From assembly GCA_023415895.1 (NCBI GenBank), contig JAEZJA010000223.1, positions 1-5,263 of the forward strand: a DNA stretch of 5,263 nucleotides, read 5' to 3'. The notes under the pieces are model-generated. The model was not told the origin of the DNA and made no database searches. It saw only the letters and a program-made list of their open reading frames with translations. Made by a program: the position numbers and the translations under genes. Positions 1-5,263 of the stretch are shown here, in pieces (the stretch's first letter is position 1; each line of letters starts with the position of its first letter). Origin of the DNA: Bacillota bacterium (GTDB lineage Bacteria > Bacillota > Clostridia > Oscillospirales > Acutalibacteraceae).

Positions 1-273
1 CACTATGATATCGGTCCGGATATCATCTATCCAAATATCGTTCAGTTCTTTGAAAAGAATTCTGCGCTGCAGCACATTCTCTTCGTCGATCCGTTCGCAT
101 GGGAACTCCATGAAATTGAATACGATGACTGTTATGTAGAATTTCTGACGCTTATCCCTATTTCCGAAGCAGAAAAAGTGTTTATCCAGACTAATGGAAT
201 AGATACGTTTTTGAAGGTACTTACGCAGGTTAAAGTGGACGTTGCAGACATATACCGAGACTCGTTATACTAA
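1..273 (+). CDS. SUFU (suppressor of fused)-domain protein, C-terminal part
   Basis: An open frame runs from the first base of the window to a TAA at 271-273, giving 90 residues with no start codon, so the gene begins upstream. The fragment resembles the end of the SUFU domain: the segment HILFVDPFAWEL at fragment residues 25-36, then an acidic DDC (42-44), the block EFLTLIPISEAE (47-58), a GID segment (66-68) and a closing D-I-x-R-x-S pattern (83-88). In animals this domain binds Gli transcription factors. In bacteria its molecular role is mostly unknown, and it is described as one of the immunity-protein folds in polymorphic toxin systems. No signal peptide or membrane segment can be judged because the N-terminus is missing. 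The family call comes from motif recall, not an alignment. The gene is followed by 390 bases without a convincing gene and has no hairpin directly after its stop. Confidence 0.8.
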   Translation, partial: HYDIGPDIIYPNIVQFFEKNSALQHILFVDPFAWELHEIEYDDCYVEFLTLIPISEAEKVFIQTNGIDTFLKVLTQVKVDVADIYRDSLY

Positions 274-348
274 AAGGACGCAAGTAAAATAAGGGATTAA
301 TTTGGCTATTTCAAAGGGTTACCTCCGAAATTGCCCGGTTATCATTTC

Positions 349-377
349 TTGCAGCAATGTTCAAGCTCATATATTAT
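349..377 (+). promoter_or_regulatory. Candidate sigma-A-type promoter in the SUFU-fbp gap
   Basis: TTGCAG at 349-354 and TATTAT at 372-377 are separated by exactly 17 bases. The -10 matches TATAAT at five of six positions and the -35 matches TTGACA at three. The surrounding sequence is AT-rich. Transcription would begin near 384 and, if the hairpin at 479-521 terminates, would give an RNA of about 140 bases that ends before fbp. AT-rich gaps often produce such matches by chance, so this is a moderate call. Confidence 0.35.
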
Positions 378-478
378 ATTTATAAATGTCATCCATCTAG
401 TGCTTCTGCTGCAATATCGTGGAGAATCGTTACAGCAGGGAGTAACATTATGGAAAGCTATATCCGAATAGAAATACG

Positions 479-521
479 AAACGCCGACTTGGGAAACTTC
501 TTGCTTCCTAAGTCGGCGTTT
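479..521 (+). terminator. Strong hairpin, probable rho-independent terminator upstream of fbp
   Basis: A 17-bp stem (479-495 with 505-521) encloses a 9-base loop. All pairs are Watson-Crick except one G-U (491 with 509) on the + strand; read on the - strand that position is an A-C mismatch, so the + strand RNA folds better. The stem base is AAACGCCGAC/GTCGGCGTTT, so an A-run precedes it and a T-run (519-521, continuing TCTCTTC) follows. The downstream U-tract is broken by C residues, which makes this a moderate rather than textbook terminator. It could end transcription from the SUFU side or of a short RNA started near 384. Lying 40 bases before the likely fbp promoter, it would insulate fbp from upstream transcription. 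Confidence 0.65.
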
Positions 522-562
522 CTCTTCATCATTCTGAAAGGGTGTTTCTGCTTCATTTTCAG

Positions 563-591
563 TTGGATAACCTGTGGAATTATGATATACT
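563..591 (+). promoter_or_regulatory. Likely fbp promoter with extended -10
   Basis: TTGGAT at 563-568 lies 17 bases before TATACT at 586-591. The -10 matches the consensus at five of six positions and is preceded by TGA at 583-585, an extended -10 (TGnTATACT) that compensates for the poor -35. Transcription would start near 598, giving fbp a leader of about 65 bases to its TTG start. The promoter lies just downstream of the 479-521 hairpin. I see no clear operator or catabolite-control (cre) site around it. Confidence 0.55.
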
Positions 592-648
592 GATGGCATC
601 GATTCGATTGAATACCATGGTTTGGTGGATCACCCGCACCAATGGACG

Positions 649-655
649 AAAGGAG
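649..655 (+). promoter_or_regulatory. Ribosome binding site deciding the TTG start of fbp
   Basis: AAAGGAG lies eight bases before the TTG at 664-666, which is in the phosphatase frame. The only other start options, ATG at 622 and GTG at 625, have no purine-rich Shine-Dalgarno sequence upstream, and the site falls inside the frame opened by that ATG. This favours TTG at 664 as the real start. Confidence 0.8.
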
Positions 656-663
656 CAAGACCT

Positions 664-2640
664 TTGCCGGAAAACAACGCTCATGAGCATCCCTTTACCG
701 AGGATGAGCTCAGATATTGCAAACTGCTGTCACTTTCCTACCCCAGCAAGCAGGCCGCCAGCATTGAAATTATCAATCTGCAGGCTATTTTGAATCTCCC
801 CAAAGGCACCGAGCTTTTTCTAAGCGATCTGCATGGCGAATACGAAGCCTTTACCCATATGCTCAAGAGTGCATCGGGTATTATACGGCAGAAAATTGAC
901 GATACCTTCGGTATGACGCTGAGTGTTCGCGACAAGAATTTTTTGGCCACATTAATCTACTATCCCGAACAAAAGCTGGATATCGTCAAGCAGACCGAAA
1001 GCAATCTGGAGGACTGGTATTCCATCATGCTTTTCCGGCTCATTCAGGTTTGCCGATGTGTCTGCATGAAGTATACCCGCTCCAAAGTGCGCAACGTTCT
1101 TCCGCAAAACTTCTCCTATATTCTTGAAGAGCTGCTCAATGAACGCAATGCGGAGGACAAGGAAGACTATTATAACCAGATCCTCGCGTCTATTCTGGAG
1201 GTGGGGGAGGCGGACAATTTCATTATCGCGCTCGCCCGCTTGATCCAGAGGCTGGCGGTTGACCGTCTACATATTCTGGGCGATATCTTTGATCGCGGCA
1301 CCGGGCCGCATATAATCCTTGATGCTCTGATGGACATGGAGAGCGTGGATATCCAGTGGGGCAACCATGATATTCTGTGGATGGGTGCCGCAGCAGGTTC
1401 GGATGTGTGCATTGCCAATGTGCTGCGCATGGCCACCCGTTATCAGACGCTGGATACGCTGGAGGAAGGGTACTGCATCAACCTGCTGCCGCTGGTGTCC
1501 TTCGCCATGGAGGTTTACAAGGACGACCCCTGCGAACTGTTTATGCCGGAGCATTGTGAGAATCTCAGCGACAAGGAACGTTCATTGTCGGCAAAGGTTC
1601 ACAAAGCCATCACCAAATTGCAGTTCAAGCTTGAAGCCGAGGTTATTCATCGCCGGTTTTATGACGAAATGCATGACCGGTTGGTGCTGGAAAACATCGA
1701 TTATGAGCAGGGAACCTATGCGGCTCACGGAAAAACCTATCGGCTCAGAGACTGCCACTTTCCCACCGTGGATCCACATCAGCCTGCCGCTTTGTCCAAA
1801 GAAGAGCGCGAGTTGATCGTCAAGCTGCGTATGTCCTTCCTGCGCAATGAAAAGCTGCAAAAACAGGTGCAATTCCTATTCTCCAAAGGGAGCATGTACA
1901 AGGTCTTCAACTCCAATCTGCTTTATCACGGCTGCATTCCGCTGGATAAAGACGGACACTTCCTCAAGGTACGCATCGGGGACAGCGAATACGCCGGCAA
2001 AGCCTATATTGATAAAATCGAGAATCTGGTCACGAATGCCTGCCTGAAAAGCAAGGACTCGGAGGAAAAGCTCGAGGGACTGGATTATCTGTGGTATCTC
2101 TGGACGGGAAAGTATTCGCCGCTGTATGGCAAGGACAAGATGGCTACCTTTGAACGCACCTATCTTGACGAAAAAGAGACGCACGCAGAGCGAAAAAATC
2201 CTTATTATCAGTATCGCGACAACGAAGAGGTCTGCAACAGCATTCTGAGTGAGTTCGGCCTTGATCCATCCTGTTCGCATATCATCAATGGCCATGTACC
2301 GGTTATCACGCCCAAAGGCGAGAGTCCCATCAAAGCCAACGGCCGGCTGCTGGTGATCGACGGCGGCTTGTCCAAGGCCTATCATCCGCTGACGGGCATA
2401 GCCGGTTACACGTTGTTTTATAATTCCTACGGTTTGCTGCTGACCTCCAATATGCCTTTCCTGTCTATTCAGAACGCCATTGAAACCGAGGAGGACATGG
2501 TCTCGATCAAAACCGTGCTCGAAAAAGCGGAAGCGCGCAAACGAGTGGCGGATACCGACACGGGCACCCAGCTGCGCGAACGTATCCACCAGCTGCAGCT
2601 GCTGGTGGCCGCCTACGCACAGGGTCTGATTAAAGAATAG
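664..2640 (+). CDS. fbp: Fructose-1,6-bisphosphatase, class III
   Basis: This 658-residue protein (from the TTG start) hydrolyses fructose 1,6-bisphosphate to fructose 6-phosphate and phosphate (EC 3.1.3.11), the committed step of gluconeogenesis in the cytoplasm. It is the Firmicutes-type enzyme, unrelated to the class I/II sugar phosphatases. The N-terminal block IINLQAILNLPKGTE (36-50) is characteristic. The metallophosphatase motifs follow in order: SDLHGE (54-59, metal ligands D55 and H57), GDIFDRG (206-212), GNHD (233-236), and later NGHVPV (542-547) with DGG (566-568), so the metal-site residues look intact. The length fits the family (about 640-670 residues). An ATG 14 codons upstream would add an N-terminus without a ribosome site, so I prefer TTG. 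The B. subtilis enzyme needs Mn2+ and responds to phosphoenolpyruvate; the same here is inference. The vanW gene follows after 80 bases with no terminator between. Confidence 0.97.
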   Translation: MPENNAHEHPFTEDELRYCKLLSLSYPSKQAASIEIINLQAILNLPKGTELFLSDLHGEYEAFTHMLKSASGIIRQKIDDTFGMTLSVRDKNFLATLIYYPEQKLDIVKQTESNLEDWYSIMLFRLIQVCRCVCMKYTRSKVRNVLPQNFSYILEELLNERNAEDKEDYYNQILASILEVGEADNFIIALARLIQRLAVDRLHILGDIFDRGTGPHIILDALMDMESVDIQWGNHDILWMGAAAGSDVCIANVLRMATRYQTLDTLEEGYCINLLPLVSFAMEVYKDDPCELFMPEHCENLSDKERSLSAKVHKAITKLQFKLEAEVIHRRFYDEMHDRLVLENIDYEQGTYAAHGKTYRLRDCHFPTVDPHQPAALSKEERELIVKLRMSFLRNEKLQKQVQFLFSKGSMYKVFNSNLLYHGCIPLDKDGHFLKVRIGDSEYAGKAYIDKIENLVTNACLKSKDSEEKLEGLDYLWYLWTGKYSPLYGKDKMATFERTYLDEKETHAERKNPYYQYRDNEEVCNSILSEFGLDPSCSHIINGHVPVITPKGESPIKANGRLLVIDGGLSKAYHPLTGIAGYTLFYNSYGLLLTSNMPFLSIQNAIETEEDMVSIKTVLEKAEARKRVADTDTGTQLRERIHQLQLLVAAYAQGLIKE

Positions 2641-2720
2641 CTGTAAAGGAATATGCCTTAACATAAAAATCAATCTTGTTTCTGCCAATATCGACTGCTA
2701 TTGAGGAAGAAGGCAATGTC

Positions 2721-3545
2721 ATGCGTTTTGATGATTGTCCAAAGCCAATTCAGCGATCCCGCTTGCGCGTTTATCTGGGACAACGATTTTTTACGTTCAA
2801 ACGGCATGTGCAGTGGATGACGGGCGGCTATCGCTTTGCTGCCCAACAGCCAAATATGCGGCTGGCCTACTGTATTGCCGCCCATGAGACGCCCCTTGTG
2901 CGCCAGCTGCGCAATGTGGACATGTGGCTGCAAACCAACAAGGTTACCAATCTTAAGCTGGCAGTCAGCAAACTCAATAGCGTCGTTCTTCAGCCGGGCG
3001 AGACCTTTTCCTATTGGCGCACCATCGGTAAGCCAACCAAGGGAAAAGGGTATGTGGAGGGGATGGTACTGTATTGTGGCTCCTTCGGGCCGGGCGTCGG
3101 CGGAGGTTTGTGCCAGTTGTCCAACCTGATCTATTGGATGACCATCCACACGCCGCTGACGGTTATCGAGCGCCATCGACACAGCTTTGATGTGTTCCCT
3201 GATTCCAACCGTACACAGCCGTTTGGCAGCGGAGCAACTTGCAGTTACAATTATCTTGATCTGATGATCCGAAACGATACTGAGCAGCCATTTCAGCTTT
3301 TGCTGGAGGTTACCGATAGCACGCTCAAAGGACGCTGGTGCTCCGACAGACCCACGGCTTTCCGTTATGAAGTTTTTGAAAAGGAACACCGATTTGAGCG
3401 TGAATACTGGGGCGGCTACAGCCGTCACAACACGCTTTATCGCAGGGTGATTGATGCCTGCGACAATGTTGTGGACGAGGAATATATTACCGAAAATCAT
3501 GCGCTGATGATGTATCAGCCTTTTCTTGAACAGGGCGCGCGATAG
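2721..3545 (+). CDS. VanW-family protein, function unknown
   Basis: This 274-residue protein belongs to the VanW family, named after an accessory gene of vanB-type glycopeptide resistance clusters; the biochemical role of VanW is not established. Evidence is the block LNSVVLQPGETFSYW (85-99), the Gly-rich signature GPGVGGGLCQLSN (123-135), then RHRHSFDVFPDS (151-162) and a GSGATCSYNYLD segment (169-180). The family core therefore spans roughly residues 80-185. The N-terminus is basic and polar with no signal peptide or membrane segment, so the protein is probably cytoplasmic. It is the short form, without the peptidoglycan-binding-like repeats found in large cell-surface VanW proteins. I chose ATG at 2721 because GAAGAAGG (2706-2713) lies seven bases before it; an in-frame TTG at 2676 has no ribosome site. 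No van resistance genes are nearby, so resistance should not be inferred. It may be cotranscribed with fbp, 80 bases upstream. Confidence 0.92.
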   Translation: MRFDDCPKPIQRSRLRVYLGQRFFTFKRHVQWMTGGYRFAAQQPNMRLAYCIAAHETPLVRQLRNVDMWLQTNKVTNLKLAVSKLNSVVLQPGETFSYWRTIGKPTKGKGYVEGMVLYCGSFGPGVGGGLCQLSNLIYWMTIHTPLTVIERHRHSFDVFPDSNRTQPFGSGATCSYNYLDLMIRNDTEQPFQLLLEVTDSTLKGRWCSDRPTAFRYEVFEKEHRFEREYWGGYSRHNTLYRRVIDACDNVVDEEYITENHALMMYQPFLEQGAR

Positions 3546-3582
3546 CAAATCTTATGATGAATAAGCAAGGCACGTTACGGTA

Positions 3583-3591
3583 TGCTAAAAT
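3583..3591 (+). promoter_or_regulatory. Possible extended -10 promoter of the hydrolase gene
   Basis: TGCTAAAAT is an extended -10 element (TGn followed by TAAAAT, five of six matches). No recognisable -35 lies 16-18 bases upstream. It would start transcription near 3598, leaving a leader of about 118 bases to the hydrolase ATG. There is no terminator between vanW and this point, so read-through from fbp-vanW is equally possible. Confidence 0.3.
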
Positions 3592-3705
3592 CGACAGTGT
3601 TCATGCTCTTTAGTTTCTGTTCCGAAACGTGACAAACGTCTGTAATTTATTAGTAAGAGGTGCTGTGAACCGCAAATCCTTCCATCTCTGCATCAGAATT
3701 CGGTT

Positions 3706-3711
3706 GGTGAT
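3706..3711 (+). promoter_or_regulatory. Ribosome binding site favouring the ATG at 3716
   Basis: GGTGAT matches the downstream half of the full Shine-Dalgarno sequence (GGAGGTGAT) and ends four bases before the ATG at 3716, a normal spacing for that alignment. A competing option is AAGAGG at 3655-3660 before an in-frame GTG at 3665, but that gap is only four bases, short for that part of the site. Confidence 0.45.
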
Positions 3712-3715
3712 GATA

Positions 3716-4675
3716 ATGAAAAAACAATGGATTGCGGCCGTTGCGGGCGGTGTTGCTGCCGGCTCGGCTGTATTAATGGCGAACCGGCTGTTTAACTATG
3801 CCATGCGTCGACGCAAGGAATCCGAGCCTGACTTCAATGTCATGTTCAATTATGAACCGGTTAAACAATTTATTCCTGAATACGAGGCGGGGTATCAGTG
3901 GATCCGCGAGCAGTCCTGGGAGACGATCACCATAAAAAGCCGCGACGGTCTGAAACTATGTGCAGAATATCTCCCAGCAGGCGAATCCCCGCGCACCGTT
4001 ATGCTCTTTCACGGTTACCGCAGTGTACCCGATGCGGACTTCAGCGGCTCTTGCAAAGAGCTCCATGAGCGCGGCTACAACATTCTCAACGTTTACGAGC
4101 GTGCCTGCGGAAAAAGTGGGGGTAAATACATCACTTTCGGTATCAAAGAGCGTCTGGACTGCGTCGACTGGATCAACGAAATCAACCGTCGTTACGGTGC
4201 TGATAAGGATATTTTTCTTCTGGGTGTTTCGATGGGGGCTTCCACCGTGCTGATGGCTTCGGGGGATGAGCTGCCCGAAAACGTACGTGGAATCATTGCC
4301 GATTGCGGCTTCACCTCACCGTTGGAGGAGCTCAAACACGTCGCCAAAAACTGCATGAAGCTACCGGCGGTTCCGCTTGTTTCGGTTGTCAATATTCTGT
4401 CCAAAACACGTGCGCATTGCGACCTGTCGAGCTATTCTACACTGACGGCGCTCAAAAACTGCAAGGTGCCTGTTTTCTTCATCCATGGCCAGATGGACGA
4501 TTTTGTGCCGCCCTGCATGACCGAACAGAACTATGAAGCCTGTCCCACCGAAAAGTATATTCTGCGCGCGGCAAACGCCCGACACGGCGTCAGCTGGCTG
4601 ACCGACCGGGAGGAATACCGGACGATGCTGATGGACTTTATGAATAAGCACTCCACCAAATCAATGGAGTCATAA
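3716..4675 (+). CDS. Membrane-anchored alpha/beta hydrolase
   Basis: This 319-residue protein has an alpha/beta-hydrolase fold, close to the COG1073-type serine hydrolases; the substrate is unknown. A hydrophobic segment at about residues 5-24, followed by RRRK (31-34), suggests an N-terminal membrane anchor. There is no lipobox cysteine. The catalytic parts are complete: oxyanion HGY (99-101), nucleophile elbow GVSMG with Ser172, acid Asp261 in HGQMDDFVP (257-265), and His290 in ARHGVSW. In the segment ERACGKSGG (128-136), Cys131 replaces the His I expect from relatives (R-A/G-H-G-x-S). Because the catalytic triad is intact, this is probably a family variant. The start is ATG 3716, judged by its ribosome site and the MKK start ahead of the hydrophobic segment; in-frame GTG codons at 3629 and 3665 would add 29 or 17 residues. 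It lies 170 bases after vanW and ends at a strong terminator. Esterase, lipase or peptidase activity are all possible. Confidence 0.9.
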   Translation: MKKQWIAAVAGGVAAGSAVLMANRLFNYAMRRRKESEPDFNVMFNYEPVKQFIPEYEAGYQWIREQSWETITIKSRDGLKLCAEYLPAGESPRTVMLFHGYRSVPDADFSGSCKELHERGYNILNVYERACGKSGGKYITFGIKERLDCVDWINEINRRYGADKDIFLLGVSMGASTVLMASGDELPENVRGIIADCGFTSPLEELKHVAKNCMKLPAVPLVSVVNILSKTRAHCDLSSYSTLTALKNCKVPVFFIHGQMDDFVPPCMTEQNYEACPTEKYILRAANARHGVSWLTDREEYRTMLMDFMNKHSTKSMES

Positions 4676-4679
4676 AAAA

Positions 4680-4708
4680 GGAGAGGATGGCATTGAGTCA
4701 TCCTCTCC
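4680..4708. terminator. Bidirectional terminator between convergent genes
   Basis: GGAGAGGATG (4680-4689) and CATCCTCTCC (4699-4708) form a perfect 10-bp stem, extendable by a G-U and a C-G pair to leave a 5-base loop. Six A residues at 4674-4679 precede it, so RNA from the - strand has the stem followed by six U: a classic terminator for the acetyltransferase gene. On the + strand it is followed by CGTTTGTATT, a weaker U-rich tail, so it probably also ends the hydrolase transcript, whose stop codon lies four bases before the stem. Confidence 0.88.
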
Positions 4709-4748
4709 CGTTTGTATTCCCAAGGTTATCAAAAAAGCTATTTGGATA

Positions 4749-5204
4749 TTACAAACTCTTTTCCATGCAGATCGAATCGGTCATGTCTTTGTATTGCCCA
4801 TAATTCGGCCTAACCTGAAAGCCGAATCGTTTATACAACTCCAACGCAGCCACAAGTGGTCTGCCGGTTTCCAGTATCAGGCGAGAATACCCTTTTGCCC
4901 TTGCTTTTTGCTCCAAGGATTCCAGTATTCGTTTGGAAATCCCTTGGCCGCGATAGTTGCTGCGCACAAACACCCGTTTGACTTCAGCGGCGGAAGTATC
5001 ATACTGCTTAAAACCGGCACAGCCAACAGGAATCGTACCGTGATACGCCAAAACGACATCATGAATATCCTCAAGAGTATTATATAAAATGTACTGAGAT
5101 CGATTTTGTTCTCCTCCGGCAAGTTCGTTCAAAAAGCAGTCCAATTCGTGGCAGAGAAGAATAAAATCCGGATGACAGCCGTTGGTGTATTCATAACGCA
5201 TCAT
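4749..5204 (-). CDS. GNAT family N-acetyltransferase
   Basis: This 151-residue protein is the size of a single GNAT domain, which transfers an acetyl group from acetyl-CoA to an amine; the substrate cannot be told from sequence. The core is seen as EVKRVFVR (74-81, strand beta 4), the acetyl-CoA pyrophosphate loop NYRGQGIS (83-90, fitting R-x-x-G-x-[GA] but with Ser at the last place), LILETG (109-114) and LYKRFGF (123-129). The ending NYGQY...DSICMEKSL is familiar from a widespread group of small uncharacterised GNATs in Firmicutes. No signal peptide or membrane segment is visible. The start is uncertain: tandem ATG codons at 5204 and 5201 or a GTG at 5219 are possible. The ribosome site is weak everywhere, with GGGA seven bases before the ATG at 5204 the best. 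The gene converges with the hydrolase and shares its terminator. Confidence 0.93.
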   Translation of the reverse strand: MMRYEYTNGCHPDFILLCHELDCFLNELAGGEQNRSQYILYNTLEDIHDVVLAYHGTIPVGCAGFKQYDTSAAEVKRVFVRSNYRGQGISKRILESLEQKARAKGYSRLILETGRPLVAALELYKRFGFQVRPNYGQYKDMTDSICMEKSL

Positions 5205-5235
5205 ACAATTTTCCCACACATCGCTATCATTGGCT

Positions 5236-5257
5236 ATTTACATTTGTACGCGTAAAT
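5236..5257. repeat. Short inverted repeat upstream of the acetyltransferase gene
   Basis: ATTTAC (5236-5241) and GTAAAT (5252-5257) are perfect inverted half-sites with a 10-base spacer, placed 32 bases before the likely acetyltransferase start. Such symmetry can mark a regulator operator or simply be chance in AT-rich sequence. I could not identify a clear promoter for the - strand gene here, and the window ends six bases further on. Confidence 0.25.
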
Positions 5258-5263
5258 CGTGGT

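Larger units (their letters stand above)
274..662. other. Intergenic region between the SUFU gene and fbp
   Basis: This stretch of about 390 bases holds no gene I can support. Its first 75 bases show no strong hairpin and no T-tract, so the SUFU transcript does not obviously end there. It then carries a candidate promoter (349-377), a stem-capable segment in which CTGCTG near 402-410 can pair with CAGCAG near 433-438, a 17-bp hairpin (479-521) and the likely fbp promoter (563-591). A 47-codon frame at 450-593 has a fair ribosome site (GGGAG, seven bases before ATG), but its codons run through the hairpin and the fbp promoter, so I do not call it a gene. Confidence 0.6.

Noticed and set aside
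342..658. Several short frames on both strands in the SUFU-fbp gap
   Set aside because: They overlap one another, read through the 479-521 hairpin and the fbp promoter, and their translations show no family resemblance.
1367..1816. A 149-codon + strand frame inside fbp
   Set aside because: It overlaps the phosphatase in another frame, downstream of the GNHD motif region, and its product is Trp- and Cys-rich with no domain.
1876..2688. A 270-codon open frame on the - strand under the 3' part of fbp
   Set aside because: The + strand here encodes conserved class III phosphatase sequence, including NGHVPV and DGG. The antisense frame is a shadow with no family features.
2641..2720. A weak stem (AAGG/CCTT near 2646-2660) between fbp and vanW as a terminator
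   Set aside because: The stem is only four or five pairs long and has no U-tract after it, so it is not a credible terminator.
2721..3545. Glycopeptide resistance determinant
   Set aside because: VanW alone does not confer resistance, and none of vanH, vanB, vanX, vanY or the vanRS regulators is in the window.
2670..3548. A 292-codon open frame on the - strand covering the whole vanW gene
   Set aside because: It mirrors the vanW coding sequence, which shows clear family motifs on the + strand. The antisense product has no recognisable domain and no convincing ribosome site; it is a codon-usage shadow.
3625..3640. Direct repeat AAACGT-GAC-AAACGT upstream of the hydrolase
   Set aside because: Only two six-base copies, with no symmetry or relation to a clear promoter; likely chance.

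Overview
The window reads as an ordinary chromosomal stretch of a Gram-positive anaerobe of the Bacillota, most likely class Clostridia. The main reasons are a Firmicutes-type (class III) fructose-1,6-bisphosphatase, a short VanW-family protein, good Shine-Dalgarno sites, a TTG start and moderate base composition. I infer this from gene content only; no rRNA or other taxonomic marker is present, so genus or family cannot be given.

Layout, left to right. Positions 1-273 hold the last 90 codons of a SUFU (suppressor of fused)-domain protein that begins outside the window. Positions 274-663 are a roughly 390-base non-coding stretch. It contains a candidate promoter (349-377), a strong 17-bp hairpin resembling a terminator (479-521), and then an extended -10 promoter (563-591) that probably drives the next gene. 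Then come three + strand genes: class III fructose-1,6-bisphosphatase (664-2640, TTG start), a VanW-family protein of unknown function (2721-3545), and a membrane-anchored alpha/beta hydrolase (3716-4675). A bidirectional hairpin terminator (4680-4708) separates the hydrolase from a convergent GNAT acetyltransferase on the - strand (4749-5204). The last 59 bases are the upstream region of the acetyltransferase and contain a short inverted repeat.

How the genes fit together. The phosphatase is a gluconeogenic housekeeping enzyme. The vanW gene follows it after 80 bases with no visible terminator, so the two may share a transcript. The hydrolase is 170 bases further on and may have its own weak promoter. 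No shared pathway links the three gene products. I found no CRISPR array, transposase, integrase, tRNA, rRNA or obvious defence system. The points most worth a second look are the possible short transcript upstream of the phosphatase, the incomplete SUFU gene (a domain also used as an immunity protein in bacterial toxin systems), and the orphan VanW protein.
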